Shown: one piece after another, positions 1-8,232 of the stretch | Position numbering within the stretch: the first letter of the stretch is position 1 | Layout of the letters: the number at the start of each line of letters is the position of its first letter | Assembly: GCF_024721315.2 (NCBI RefSeq) | Contig: NZ_JANFAK020000011.1 | Location: 1 to 64,000, forward strand | Direction: 5' to 3' | DNA: 64,000 bases | Origin: Streptomyces sp. Isolate_45 | GTDB lineage: Bacteria > Actinomycetota > Actinomycetes > Streptomycetales > Streptomycetaceae | Notes under the pieces: model-generated | What the model was told of the DNA's origin: nothing | Database searches by the model: none | Seen by the model: the letters and a program-made list of their open reading frames with translations, nothing else | Translations under genes and position numbers: made by a program

Positions 1-71
<71 letters not shown>

Positions 72-247
72 ACGGCGCGTCCGTCGACGGGCCGTCACGT
101 TGCCGCACCGCGGGTGCCGTGACCCGTTCCCGGACCCGGTGTGGTGCGGGACGCGGTCCGCGCGGCGTGATGTGTGTACAGTCGGCTCGCCCCTGCGCCG
201 GACAAACGTTCGGGGGCGTGAACCCCGGCGACCCATGAGGTGGAGCG

Positions 248-1465
248 ATGACGAGTACGCGCAGCGGATCAGAGGGATCCGGGGTGTCGACCGCGCCCGA
301 AGCGGCGTCGGACGAGGCGAAGCAGCGGATGAGACGCCGCCTCGAAAGACTGATCGGCATCGCCGCCACCGAAGGCAACTCCCTCGTCGTCCTGCGCAAC
401 GGGGACGAGATCTTCGCCGCGATGCTCGCCGCCATCGGCGCCGCCGAGCACACCATCGACATGATGACGTTCGTGTACTGGCGCGGGGAGATAGCCGAAC
501 GCTTCGCCGAGGCCCTCGCGGACCGAGCCCGTCAAGGTGTCCGGGTGCGCCTGCTGCTGGACGGATTCGGCAGCCGACTCATCGAACAGGACCTGCTGAA
601 CCTGATGGAGGAAGCCGGGGCCGAGGTGACCTGGTTCCGCAAGCCGCTCCACCTCTCTCCCCTCAAGCAGAACCACCGCTGCCACCGCAAGGTGCTGGTG
701 GTCGACGAGGACACGGCCTTCACCGGCGGCGTCGGCATCGCCGAGGAATGGTGCGGCAACGCACGCAACGCGGACGAGTGGCGCGACACCCACGTCCAGG
801 TGCGCGGCCCGGCCGTGGACGGCATCGCCGCCGCCTTCGCCCAGAACTGGGCCGAGTGCCACGACACGCTCTTCGACGACCGGGACCGCTTCACCGAGCA
901 CACGCCGCGGGGCGGGGCGGTCGTACAGGTGGTCCGCGGCTCGGCCAGCTTCGGCTGGCAGGACATGCAGACGCTGATGCGCGTGGCCATCGAGTCCGCC
1001 CAGCACCGCTTCCGACTCGCCACCGCCTACTTCGCCCCCGACGCCTACTTCATCGAGCTCCTGTGCGCCGCGGCCCGCCGGGGGGTCGAGGTGGAGATCC
1101 TGCTCCCGGGCCCCCACACGGACAAGCGCGTCTGCCAGCTGGCCGGTCAGCACTTCTACGCCGACCTCCTCGCCGCCGGCGTGAAGATCTTCCAGTACCA
1201 GCCGACGATGATGCACGCCAAGGTCATCACCGTCGACCGGATCGCCGCGCTGACCGGCTCCACCAACTTCAACCGCCGTTCGCTCGACCACGACGAAGAG
1301 GTCATGCTCGCCGTCCTGGACGAGGACTTCACGGCCACCCTCGACGGTCACTTCGACGAGGACCTACAGGTCAGCGAGCGAATCGACGAGGCTCGCTGGA
1401 GCCACCGCACCACCGCCCAGCGGCTGCGCGAACTGGCCGTCACCCCCATCCGCCGGTTCCTGTGA
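248..1465 (+). CDS. Phospholipase D-family enzyme, cardiolipin synthase-like
   Basis: This 405-residue protein carries two PLD/HKD motifs. The first is HRK at about residues 146-148, followed by D153 and a GG pair. The second is MHAK near residue 321, followed by D and TGSTNFNRRS. The paired motifs form one active site that goes through a phosphohistidine intermediate, as in cardiolipin synthases that join phosphatidylglycerol or CDP-diacylglycerol. Classical bacterial Cls has two N-terminal membrane segments; this protein has none and starts with a polar stretch, so it may be a soluble PLD-like transferase. The ATG has a purine-rich GGTGGAG just upstream. It converges with the LysR gene 51 bp downstream. 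The fold is certain, the substrate is not. Confidence 0.85.
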   Translation: MTSTRSGSEGSGVSTAPEAASDEAKQRMRRRLERLIGIAATEGNSLVVLRNGDEIFAAMLAAIGAAEHTIDMMTFVYWRGEIAERFAEALADRARQGVRVRLLLDGFGSRLIEQDLLNLMEEAGAEVTWFRKPLHLSPLKQNHRCHRKVLVVDEDTAFTGGVGIAEEWCGNARNADEWRDTHVQVRGPAVDGIAAAFAQNWAECHDTLFDDRDRFTEHTPRGGAVVQVVRGSASFGWQDMQTLMRVAIESAQHRFRLATAYFAPDAYFIELLCAAARRGVEVEILLPGPHTDKRVCQLAGQHFYADLLAAGVKIFQYQPTMMHAKVITVDRIAALTGSTNFNRRSLDHDEEVMLAVLDEDFTATLDGHFDEDLQVSERIDEARWSHRTTAQRLRELAVTPIRRFL

Positions 1466-1516
1466 CGCGCGGGAACCGTGAGGGTCGCGGACGGCGCGTG
1501 GACCGGGGGAGCGGCC

Positions 1517-2389
1517 TCAGGTCGTGAGGGCCGCGCGTAGCCCCGCCAGCGTGAGGAGGGCGGCCGGGGAGCGCAGGTCCGGTCGGATGGCCAGCCCGAG
1601 GCAGGCCCGAGTCTCCGCGTCCGTGATGGCGACCGGGCGCATGCCCTCGGCGGTTCCCGAGGACGGGCTGAGGACGGCGACCCCGGCCCCTCGGCGGGCG
1701 AGTCCGAGCAGCGTCTGCGGGGAACTGGCCTCGATGTCCACGCGCGGTTCGATTCCCACCCGCAGGCACGACCGCTCGTACGCCTCCCGGATGCCCGTAC
1801 CGTGCGGCAGGCAGAGCACCTTCTCCTCCTGCACGTCGGCGAGCCGGACCGGGATCCGGGCGAGCGGGTGCCCCTCGGGCACCACCACGGCGATCGGCTC
1901 GTCGACGATGACGTCGACGTCCAGTTCGGGCTCGGCCCGCCCGGCGAACGCGACGAGGGCCAGGTCGAGCGAACGCGCGAGCACCCGGGAGCGCAGGGCG
2001 CGCGAATCGCCCTCGTGCAAGCTCAGGACGATGCCGGGGTGGGCGCTCCCGAGTTCGGCCACAGCATCCAGGAAGCCGGGGATCGAGCAGCCGGTGATCA
2101 TGCCCAGGCGGACCCGTCCCCGAACGGCCTGTGCGAATTCGGCCGCCGTGTGCTCGATGCTGTCGAGCGTCGCCAGCGCCTCCCGCGCGAGCGGCAGCAC
2201 CGCTTCGCCGGCGGCCGTGAGCCGCACCCTGCGTCCCGAGCGCTCCAGGAGCCGCTGCCCCAGCTCCCGTTCGAGTTTGCCGACTTGGGTGCTGATGCCC
2301 GACTGGCTGACGTGCAGCCGTGCCGCCGCGGCTGTGAACGTGCCCTCGTCCACCACCGCCGCGAGGTACCGGAGCTGATGGATTTCCAT
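1517..2389 (-). CDS. LysR-family transcriptional regulator
   Basis: The 290-residue protein has the LysR layout. The N-terminal winged helix-turn-helix (MEIHQLRYLAAVVDEGTF, then AAARLHVSQSGISTQVGKLE, about residues 1-60) is followed by a periplasmic-binding-protein-like effector domain (about 90-290). The length is normal for the family. It is transcribed away from the SnoaL-like gene, with about 70 bp between the two start codons, the usual arrangement in which a LysR protein controls the divergent gene and itself. The effector cannot be read from sequence. The ATG at 2389 is the first codon of the conserved domain. Confidence 0.92.
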   Translation of the reverse strand: MEIHQLRYLAAVVDEGTFTAAAARLHVSQSGISTQVGKLERELGQRLLERSGRRVRLTAAGEAVLPLAREALATLDSIEHTAAEFAQAVRGRVRLGMITGCSIPGFLDAVAELGSAHPGIVLSLHEGDSRALRSRVLARSLDLALVAFAGRAEPELDVDVIVDEPIAVVVPEGHPLARIPVRLADVQEEKVLCLPHGTGIREAYERSCLRVGIEPRVDIEASSPQTLLGLARRGAGVAVLSPSSGTAEGMRPVAITDAETRACLGLAIRPDLRSPAALLTLAGLRAALTT

Positions 2390-2459
2390 AACCGGTGATG
2401 ATACTTGACATCCGAATCATCCATTGGACGGATGGAAGTGCCTCCGGGAGCATGGACGC

Positions 2460-2813
2460 ATGACGACTCCGACGCAGATTTCCGAGACGTACTTCTCCGC
2501 CTGGCAGCAGGGTGACTTCGACACCCTGCGCGGGCTCCTGGCCGACGACGTCGATTTCGTCGGCACGCTCGGCCGCGCCTCCGGCGTCGAGGACTGCCTC
2601 GCAGGCCTGCGCGGTCTGGGCCGGATCCTGGAGCGGATCGAGGTGCACGCCCGGGTGGCGAACGACACCGACGTCATCACCTGGTTCGACCTGCACACCG
2701 TCGGGGCGCCGCCCACCCCGACGGCCAACTGGAGCCACGTGGAGAACGGGAGGATCACCAGGATCCGGGTCACCTTCGACCCGCGGGAGATCCTCGCGAC
2801 GTCCGAACGGTGA
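2460..2813 (+). CDS. SnoaL/NTF2-like small protein
   Basis: A 117-residue protein begins MTTPTQISETYFSAWQQGDF and continues DTLRGLLADDVDFVGTLG. This is the signature opening of SnoaL-like NTF2-fold proteins (a helix with Y-x-x-W, then L-A-D-D-V). The family holds small cyclases, isomerases and ligand-binding proteins. I chose the ATG at 2460 because the domain starts there and GGGAGC precedes it; an in-frame ATG at 2424 would add an unconserved tail. It lies divergent from the LysR gene and is its most likely target. No catalytic His/Asp pair can be assigned by eye, so the reaction is unknown. Confidence 0.75.
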   Translation: MTTPTQISETYFSAWQQGDFDTLRGLLADDVDFVGTLGRASGVEDCLAGLRGLGRILERIEVHARVANDTDVITWFDLHTVGAPPTPTANWSHVENGRITRIRVTFDPREILATSER

Positions 2814-2845
2814 CCGACGCCGGGCCCGTTCCAACCGGACGGCCG

Positions 2846-2865
2846 GCTCACCGCGCGTGGTGAGC
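2846..2865. terminator. Hairpin between convergent genes
   Basis: A perfect 7-bp inverted repeat (GCTCACC, 6-base loop, GGTGAGC) lies in the 128-bp gap between two convergent genes. Its position fits a bidirectional terminator. There is no T tract, as is usual in Streptomyces. Confidence 0.45.
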
Positions 2866-2897
2866 GGGCGCCGGACGTACCCGCGCCGCCGCTGAAC

Positions 2898-2945
2898 GGG
2901 CCGGGGGTCCTACGGGCCGGGGGTCCTACGATCCGGGGGTCCTAC
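2898..2945. repeat. Three tandem 16-bp repeats over a stop codon
   Basis: Three consecutive 16-bp units lie here: GGGCCGGGGGTCCTAC twice, then GATCCGGGGGTCCTAC. The third contains the TAG stop of the DUF2236 gene on the minus strand (2942-2944), so the repeats extend that gene's 3' end. Strand slippage is a simple explanation. Confidence 0.8.
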
Positions 2946-3811
2946 GGTCGGGGCGGAGGGGTCATGGCCCAACGGATGGCCCTCGTCAGGGCGCGGCCGC
3001 CGGGGCGGACGCAGAGCCGCTCGGCGCGGGGTGCGTAGGGCAGGCCGAGGGGGAGGCGGGCCCACGGGGGCAGGAGGGAGACCGCGTTCACGGCGAGGAG
3101 GGCGTACGGCGGTTTGGCGGGCCAGGGCAGCGGGGGCTCGCGCAGGATGAAGCGCGCCGCCTCCCGGGCCTCCGGGGTGACCCGCAGCTCCGACCGGTAC
3201 GCCGTCAGCCGCGCGGCAAGCTCCGCCCGATCGCACGGGGGGTCGGGGACTCCGAGCGCGCGGGCGACGCGCGCCGAGTCGGCGAGGTAGCCGTCGCAGC
3301 CCGCCGCGTCCAACGGGTGGGCGCCGAAGTACTGGTGGGCTCGGAGGAAGCTGTCCACCTCCGCCACGTGCACCCACCCGAGAAGGTGCGGGTCGCCGGC
3401 GTGGTACGGCTCGCCGGAGGAGGTCGTCCCACGGATGCCCTCGTGCACGGCCCGCACCCGGTTCACGGCCTCCTGGGCGTCGTCGGCGGTCCCGTAGGTG
3501 GTGACGGCGAGGAAGGTGCTGGTGCGCTGGAGCCGTCCCCAGGGATCGCCGCGGAAGCCCGAGTGGGCGGCTACGGCGGCCATCGCGAGCGGGTGCAGCG
3601 ATTGGAGGAGCAGTGCGCTCAGGCCGCCGATGAACATCGAGGCGTCGCCGTGGACGGTGCGAATGGGTCGCTCGGGCCCGAACCAGCGGGGGCCGGGGGT
3701 GCCGTGGATGCGGGCGCGGTTGGCCGGGCCGGAGGGGCCGGCGACCTTGCCGAACAGCCCCGCGCCGATCCGCTCCCGCAGGTTGCGGGCCGGGGGCGCG
3801 GACGCGTTCAT
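2942..3811 (-). CDS. DUF2236 / MpaB-like oxygenase family protein
   Basis: The 289-residue protein has the features of the DUF2236 (MpaB/Lcp-type) haem protein family. These include GDASMFIGGLSALLLQSLHP near residue 60, GFRGDPWGRLQRTSTFLA near 85, and HLLGWVHVAEVDSFLRAHQY in the middle. The last contains the conserved H-x-x-x-W/V-V-H region where family members place haem or metal ligands. Members include latex-clearing protein and mycophenolic acid-biosynthetic MpaB, but most bacterial copies have no known substrate. I chose ATG 3811 because the conserved RIGAGLFGKVAGPSG segment starts soon after; the frame stays open upstream to 3952 without conserved sequence. The stop lies in a tandem repeat. 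Confidence 0.8.
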   Translation of the reverse strand: MNASAPPARNLRERIGAGLFGKVAGPSGPANRARIHGTPGPRWFGPERPIRTVHGDASMFIGGLSALLLQSLHPLAMAAVAAHSGFRGDPWGRLQRTSTFLAVTTYGTADDAQEAVNRVRAVHEGIRGTTSSGEPYHAGDPHLLGWVHVAEVDSFLRAHQYFGAHPLDAAGCDGYLADSARVARALGVPDPPCDRAELAARLTAYRSELRVTPEAREAARFILREPPLPWPAKPPYALLAVNAVSLLPPWARLPLGLPYAPRAERLCVRPGGRALTRAIRWAMTPPPRP

Positions 3812-3945
3812 GTCCCCATATTGCATCCGCGCCCCTCGCCGGGGCCACGCCGGTGGTCCCCGACCTGACGACCCGCCGCCGAACGGATCGGGCCAGGCGG
3901 CGACTACCTCACCGCAACACTCGCGAAAATCTATCCTGGCCGCAG

Positions 3946-3974
3946 TAGACATTCGCTTTCAGTGCGGCTACTAT
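3946..3974 (+). promoter_or_regulatory. Vegetative-type promoter for the MerR-like gene
   Basis: TAGACA (3946-3951) and TACTAT (3969-3974) are separated by exactly 17 bp, a near-consensus sigma-70/HrdB promoter pointing at the MerR-like gene. It predicts a start near 3981 and therefore a leader of about 335 nt. Confidence 0.6.
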
Positions 3975-3980
3975 TTCTCT

Positions 3981-4315
3981 CGTAGCCGAGATCAAGAGGC
4001 CCGGCGGGGACGAACCGCCGGGCAGTGGTACCCGTTCGACAGGTGATCGGTTCAGAGGGAAGGACGGAGGGATTGGGCGCCATCGGGATCGCCCGGGTGA
4101 GCAGTGCGGGACCCGGGTACCGCAGGACATCGATAGGCAGGTGATCTCCGGTCTCGCGTTCGCGATCCCCGCACGCCCGGCAGTGTTCAGCCCGGGCCGG
4201 CGGAAACAGAGGGTCGGCACAGCTTCAAGGCCGACCGATGGTGTAGCAGTTCCTTCGGGGCCTTGGTGCCGGTACGGCACCAAGGCCCCTCGACGCGCTC
4301 CAAGAAGAGGTGCCA
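3981..4315 (+). promoter_or_regulatory. Long structured 5' leader with competing hairpins
   Basis: The gene-free stretch upstream of the MerR-like gene carries three hairpins. Hairpin 1 is GCCCGGCGG/CCGCCGGGC (3999-4007/4015-4023). Hairpin 2 is GGTCGGC/GCCGACC (4212-4218/4230-4236). Hairpin 3 is a perfect 14-bp stem with a 5-base loop (4257-4289), ending 26 bp before the start codon. CAAGGCC at 4226-4232, part of hairpin 2, is also complementary to GGCCTTG at 4259-4265, the 5' arm of hairpin 3. The two states therefore exclude each other, as in attenuators and riboswitches. Ligand and function are unknown. A separate small RNA ending at hairpin 3 is the alternative. Confidence 0.5.
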
Positions 4316-4630
4316 ATGACAGCAGACGATTCCTACGACCGTCTCGACGACGACGATTACCCCGCCTACACCATGGGCCGGGCCGCCGAGATGCTCGACA
4401 CCACCCAGGGCTTCCTCCGCGCCATCGGCGAAGCCCGCCTCATCACCCCGCTCCGCTCCACGGGCGGTCATCGGCGCTACTCCCGCTACCAACTGCGCAT
4501 CGCCGCCCGCGCCCGCGAGCTCGTCGACCAGGGCACGCCCATCGAGGCCGCCTGCCGCATCGTCATCCTCGAAGACCAACTCCAGGAAGCCCAGCGGCTG
4601 AACGTCGAATACCGCCGCGCCGCCCGCTGA
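4316..4630 (+). CDS. MerR-like helix-turn-helix regulator
   Basis: A 104-residue DNA-binding protein. An acidic start (MTADDSYDRLDDDDYP) is followed by a MerR-type winged helix: YTMGRAAEMLDTTQGFLRAI, then a wing with STGGHRRYSRYQL. The tail, DQGTPIEAACRIVILEDQLQ, is a short dimerisation helix. There is no effector-binding domain, so it resembles the small BldC-like or MerR-only proteins of Streptomyces. ATG 4316 is preferred over GTG 4310 because AAGAAGAGG sits 5 nt upstream of the ATG and overlaps the GTG. Expression is probably controlled in the unusually long leader. It converges with the membrane-protein gene downstream. Confidence 0.82.
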   Translation: MTADDSYDRLDDDDYPAYTMGRAAEMLDTTQGFLRAIGEARLITPLRSTGGHRRYSRYQLRIAARARELVDQGTPIEAACRIVILEDQLQEAQRLNVEYRRAAR

Positions 4631-4694
4631 GCGCGGCGGCGCCGGGACGACCGGCGGTCCCGACGGGCCCACTGTCCGGGCCGCGGTGGGGTGG

Positions 4695-5423
4695 TCATGG
4701 CGCAGGGCGTCGGCGCGCCGGCACCACGCTCGCGTGTTGTCGGTCCCGCTGGTCCTGCTGGTCCTGCCGGTCCCACTGGTTCCGCCGGCCCCGTCGAGAG
4801 CGCCAGGCCATGAGCCCGTGGACCGGCACGGCCACGAAAGCGGCTACCGCCACGAGGCGGATCACCTGCCAGGTGATCGTGACGTCCGAGCCCAGCGAGG
4901 GAGCCTCCGTTTCCAACCGAACCGAGGTTTCGTAGAAGGCGGTCAACGGGATGAGCAAACGGAATGGGATTCCGGCGATACCGGGCGTTCGCGCGATGTT
5001 TCCGAACAGTCCGACCGGGGCCCCGAGAATGAAGGCCGCGGCTCCCCACGCAAGTATTTGGGAAATCGGATTCTCTCCCGAACCGGAATCCCCGGGCACG
5101 CCGGCGACGGCAGCCGGGAACACGAATTTGAAAACGTAGTACACGACCACGGCCATCGCCAGCGACGATGAGGCCAGCACGGTCGCCTCGATTCTGGAGC
5201 GGCGCGAAAATCCCACCAGGAAGGCGAAGCAGGCCCATGCCCACCCGCTGGAGAAGACGAGGGTGGCGGCCTGGCACACCGGATTGTCGAATTTCGCCGT
5301 GAGCGGACCGAGCACCCCCAGGGCCGTTCCGGCGGCGAAAACAATCGTCATGGACCTGGCGCGGGCGCGTGAAAAATGCACGATCGATTCATTCCGATCC
5401 TGTGGTGGATGAACGAAGGACAT
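4695..5423 (-). CDS. Hypothetical polytopic membrane protein
   Basis: A 242-residue protein of no family I recognise. Five or six hydrophobic segments are visible, for example MTIVFAAGTALGVLGPL, TLVFSSGWAWACFAFLVGF, LAMAVVVYYVFKFVFPAAVA and LAWGAAAFILGAPVGLFG. The C-terminus is basic and polar with a repetitive QWDRQDQQDQRDRQ segment, encoded by a degenerate ~9-bp DNA repeat around 4738-4783. Much of the central coding region uses A/T-ending codons that are rare in the neighbours, which suggests a recently acquired or weakly selected gene. No strong ribosome binding site is seen before ATG 5423. Function is unknown. Confidence 0.6.
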   Translation of the reverse strand: MSFVHPPQDRNESIVHFSRARARSMTIVFAAGTALGVLGPLTAKFDNPVCQAATLVFSSGWAWACFAFLVGFSRRSRIEATVLASSSLAMAVVVYYVFKFVFPAAVAGVPGDSGSGENPISQILAWGAAAFILGAPVGLFGNIARTPGIAGIPFRLLIPLTAFYETSVRLETEAPSLGSDVTITWQVIRLVAVAAFVAVPVHGLMAWRSRRGRRNQWDRQDQQDQRDRQHASVVPARRRPAP

Positions 5424-5593
5424 ATGTTACTCGCGGCAAGCGGTCCGGGCCGGAGCGGTCCGGTCGGTACGGCCGGCCCGCACCGGTCTTTTGCGTGGTC
5501 GAGAGGGACGGATATGTGGAATGGTCCATTCAGTCCGCGAATCGGTCGGTGAGGGGGTCGCCCGGGAGCGCGGCCCGGTGGTATGCGAGGGGT

Positions 5594-5858
5594 ATGGAGG
5601 CCGTGGGAATCGATTCAGGGGCCGATGCGATCACGAGCGTGCGCGGCATACGGGTGGGCCATGCGCAACCGGCCGGTGGCGGCGCGCTGTCGGAAACCAC
5701 CGTGGTGTTGGCGCCGCGCGGCGGTGCTGTGGCCGTCCCGGCCCGACGCGGCGCTCGGGCGTGCGGCCGTGGAAGCGGCGGCCGGCACGGCAGTGGGCGC
5801 TCCGGTGACGGAGGGGTCGGTCGGCGCCGGTCGTCGTCAACACGCCGGCGAGCGACTG
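5594..5858 (+). pseudogene. Decayed P1-family (DmpA-like) aminopeptidase fragment
   Basis: From ATG 5594 the translation MEAVGIDSGADAITSVRGIR, then VGHAQPAGGG and TTVVLAPRGGAVA, matches the N-terminus of P1 (S58) peptidases, which open with D-V-x-G-I-x-V-G-H. The frame then breaks. In the next frame, ALGRAAVEAAAGTAVGAPVT then EGSVGAG resembles a segment normally more than 100 residues further on. A third frame ends with VVVNTPASD and a TGA at 5856. The middle, with its catalytic region, is missing, so this is a deletion-plus-frameshift remnant. It lies between the membrane-protein gene and the biosynthetic operon. Confidence 0.6.
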
Positions 5859-5935
5859 ACGGCGCGGCGGAACCCCGACGCGGGCGTTGCCCGGCCCGCC
5901 CGATGCGTGCCCCGGGGCCACCCGCCCCGTCGGTG

Positions 5936-7012
5936 CTACTCCTCGCGCCTGGCGATCAGTCGGTACGCGTTCGTCAGCCCCAGCCGGCCCGCCAACGGCC
6001 CCGCGGCCAGCCGGTCGAGGGTGGTGGCGGCCAGCAGCAGCGGCACTCCGGCGAGGAGCACCGCGGTACGCAGCGACCGGCGCCAGACCCCGGGCGGCGA
6101 GGACAGCCACGGCAGGTCCTCGCGCGGGGCGACCGCGTCCAGCGCCACCCACGCGGCTGCCACCAGGTCGACCGGGTCGTGCGGCTCGACGTGTTCCTCG
6201 GCCAGGACCGTGAAGCCGGTCTCCGTCAGCCGCCTGCGCAGGTTGGCCACCGGCGCGAGGTGCAGGTGCTGCGGCTGGAGCCAGGGCAGCCACCAGCGGC
6301 CCAGCAGCCGGGCGAACCGGCTCTCGGGATCCGGTACGTCGATCACCAGCAGCCCGCCCGGACGCAACACCGTGCGGGCGGCCTCCAGTTCGCGCTGGGG
6401 GGTGTCGCAGTGCTCCAGGTAGTGGAACATGCTCACCACGTCGTACGAGCCGGGCAGCCGGGCCGCCAACTCGGGGAACGACCCGCGGCGTCCCAGGCGC
6501 ACCCGCCCGGCCCGCTCCGCGAGTTCCGCGCCGTCGGAGCGGTCGAGACCGTCGAAGGTCACCGCGGGCAGCTCGCCGCGGGCGCTCTCGCAGAAGTGGC
6601 CGTGGCCGGTGCCGACGTCCAACCACTCGGCGGGTCCCGCGAGGTGAGGTCGGACGGACCGGGCCCGGGACCGGTAGGAAGCGGCGCGCCCGCCGAACAC
6701 CCCGCCGAGCCGCTCCTCGCCGAGGCCGTCGTAGAAGTCGCGGTAGTAGAAGGCGAGCCCCCGGTCGTTCAGCCGCGGGTTCTGGAAGAGGTGCCCGCAG
6801 TCGTGGCAGCGGTCGAGGGCGAAGTCGCCCGGCTTGTGCTGGAACAGGTCGGTGGTGCGCAGGTGTCCGCCGAGCCGGGCCGAGCCGCACCAGGGGCACC
6901 GGTGGGCGCGCGGCGCGAAGAACACCTCGGTGCCTTCGGCCAGTTCCTTGCGGTAGGCGGCGCGCAGCGCGGCCACCCGGAGGGTACGGGCCTTGCGGGA
7001 TGCGGAGCTCAT
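5936..7012 (-). CDS. SAM-dependent methyltransferase with N-terminal zinc ribbon
   Basis: This 358-residue protein has a four-cysteine ribbon (CPWC near residue 38, CHDC near 68), then GHLFQNPRL, and a class I methyltransferase core. The SAM-binding loop is LDVGTGHGHFCESA, followed by YDVVSMFHYLEHC and LRPGGLLVIDVPDPESR. This layout is common among methyltransferases acting on sugars or lipid-linked substrates. The C-terminal ~80 residues contain a hydrophobic stretch (LLAGVPLLLAATTLDRLAAG) that could contact the membrane. Its ATG overlaps the glycosyltransferase stop as ATGA, so it is the last gene of the synthase operon. It probably methylates the polyketide or the sugar that is attached. 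Confidence 0.85.
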   Translation of the reverse strand: MSSASRKARTLRVAALRAAYRKELAEGTEVFFAPRAHRCPWCGSARLGGHLRTTDLFQHKPGDFALDRCHDCGHLFQNPRLNDRGLAFYYRDFYDGLGEERLGGVFGGRAASYRSRARSVRPHLAGPAEWLDVGTGHGHFCESARGELPAVTFDGLDRSDGAELAERAGRVRLGRRGSFPELAARLPGSYDVVSMFHYLEHCDTPQRELEAARTVLRPGGLLVIDVPDPESRFARLLGRWWLPWLQPQHLHLAPVANLRRRLTETGFTVLAEEHVEPHDPVDLVAAAWVALDAVAPREDLPWLSSPPGVWRRSLRTAVLLAGVPLLLAATTLDRLAAGPLAGRLGLTNAYRLIARREE

Positions 7013-8232
7013 GTCTCGTCCTTCCGGCCATCGGCAAGTCGTTCCAGGTGACGGGCGGCGGCCGGGGCGCCGCCGGCGTCTCGGAAGGCGCGCGCGACCC
7101 TTCGGGCCGCCGCGCGGGGGCCCGGGTCCCGCAGGACGGTGTCGACGGCCGCTCCGATGGTGTCGGCCCCGGCCCGCGCGAAGCGGATCCGTACGCCCGC
7201 CCCGGCATCGGCCACCTGCCCGGCGATCACCGGCTGGTCGTCGCGGATGGGCGCGACCACCAGGGGGACGCCGTGCCACAGGGCCTCGCACACGGTGTTG
7301 TGACCCGCGTGGCAGACGACGGCGCCGGCGCGGGCGAGCAACTCCAACTGGGGGACCACGGGCACGGCGATGACGTCCCGGTCCGCGGGACCGGATCCCG
7401 AACCCGCCCCCGCCCCCGCCCCGAGCGTGCCCTCCGGGTCGACGACGACGGCCTGCACCCGGTCGGCCCGGGCCCGCAACGCCAGGGCCGCGCGATCCAG
7501 GAAGCGGGCCCCCGCGTCGGTGTTGGCGGTTCCCAGGGTGACCAGGACCAACGAGCGCCCCGGGTCGAGCCGCTCCCAGGGGAAGGGGGCGGAGGGGCGG
7601 GCCGTCAGGGACGGGCCGACCCAGCGCACCCGGTCGCCGCCCCGCACGGTCGGACCCGCCAGCTCCGGCGTGCTGAAGGCGAGGACGAGGTGCGGGGAGA
7701 AGCGCGGGTCGCCGCTCCCCGCCGGATCGCCGATCCGGGCGCGCAGACCGCGCAGCAGGGCGTCGTTCCAGGCGGCGACCCGGGGCATGGCCGCCAGGGC
7801 GTCCGTGAACTCGGCGGAGGTCGTCGCCGAGGTGGCCCACGGCAGCCGCAGGTCCTCGGCGACGAGGGCGCCCGCCAAAGCCTGTTGGTCGGCGACGACC
7901 ACGTCCGGTCGGAAGGCGTCGACCGCCTGCCGCACGCCGGGTGCCATCGCCTCGGCGAGCGGTACGAGGAAACGCTCCCACAGGAACCGCAACGCCTCGG
8001 GCCCACGGATCTCCGCGGGCCGGGCGACGGCCGGCTCCCCTTCCGGGCCCCGATCCGCACCGGGCGGCGGGCAGGGATGGACGATCGCGTCCGGTCCCGC
8101 GAGACGGCGTACGAGAGCGGGCTCGCCCGCCCACGCCACCCGGTGGCCCCGGGAGACGAGCGCGGCGGCGACCCCCACGGCCGGGTTGATGTGACCGACC
8201 AGCGGGGGCACCACGAACAGGAAGCGGCTCAC
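7009..8232 (-). CDS. GT1-family glycosyltransferase
   Basis: The 407-residue protein has the two Rossmann domains of GT-B fold, GT1/MGT-type glycosyltransferases. The N-terminal acceptor domain starts MSRFLFVVPPLVGHINPAVG. The C-terminal donor domain carries VVCHAGHNTVCEALWHGVPL followed by DDQPVIAGQVAD, the signature that binds the nucleotide sugar. It is translationally coupled on both sides: ATGA overlap with the upstream hydrolase at 8229-8232 and with the downstream methyltransferase at 7009-7012. In this operon it most likely glycosylates the chain made by the two synthases. Donor and acceptor cannot be read from the sequence. Confidence 0.9.
   Translation of the reverse strand: MSRFLFVVPPLVGHINPAVGVAAALVSRGHRVAWAGEPALVRRLAGPDAIVHPCPPPGADRGPEGEPAVARPAEIRGPEALRFLWERFLVPLAEAMAPGVRQAVDAFRPDVVVADQQALAGALVAEDLRLPWATSATTSAEFTDALAAMPRVAAWNDALLRGLRARIGDPAGSGDPRFSPHLVLAFSTPELAGPTVRGGDRVRWVGPSLTARPSAPFPWERLDPGRSLVLVTLGTANTDAGARFLDRAALALRARADRVQAVVVDPEGTLGAGAGAGSGSGPADRDVIAVPVVPQLELLARAGAVVCHAGHNTVCEALWHGVPLVVAPIRDDQPVIAGQVADAGAGVRIRFARAGADTIGAAVDTVLRDPGPRAAARRVARAFRDAGGAPAAARHLERLADGRKDET

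Noticed and set aside
3981..4290. tmRNA, RNase P RNA or ydaO-type riboswitch in the MerR leader
   Set aside because: GTTCGACAGGTGATC superficially recalls tmRNA, but the tag ORF and tRNA-like ends are missing. The ydaO and RNase P conserved blocks are not found.
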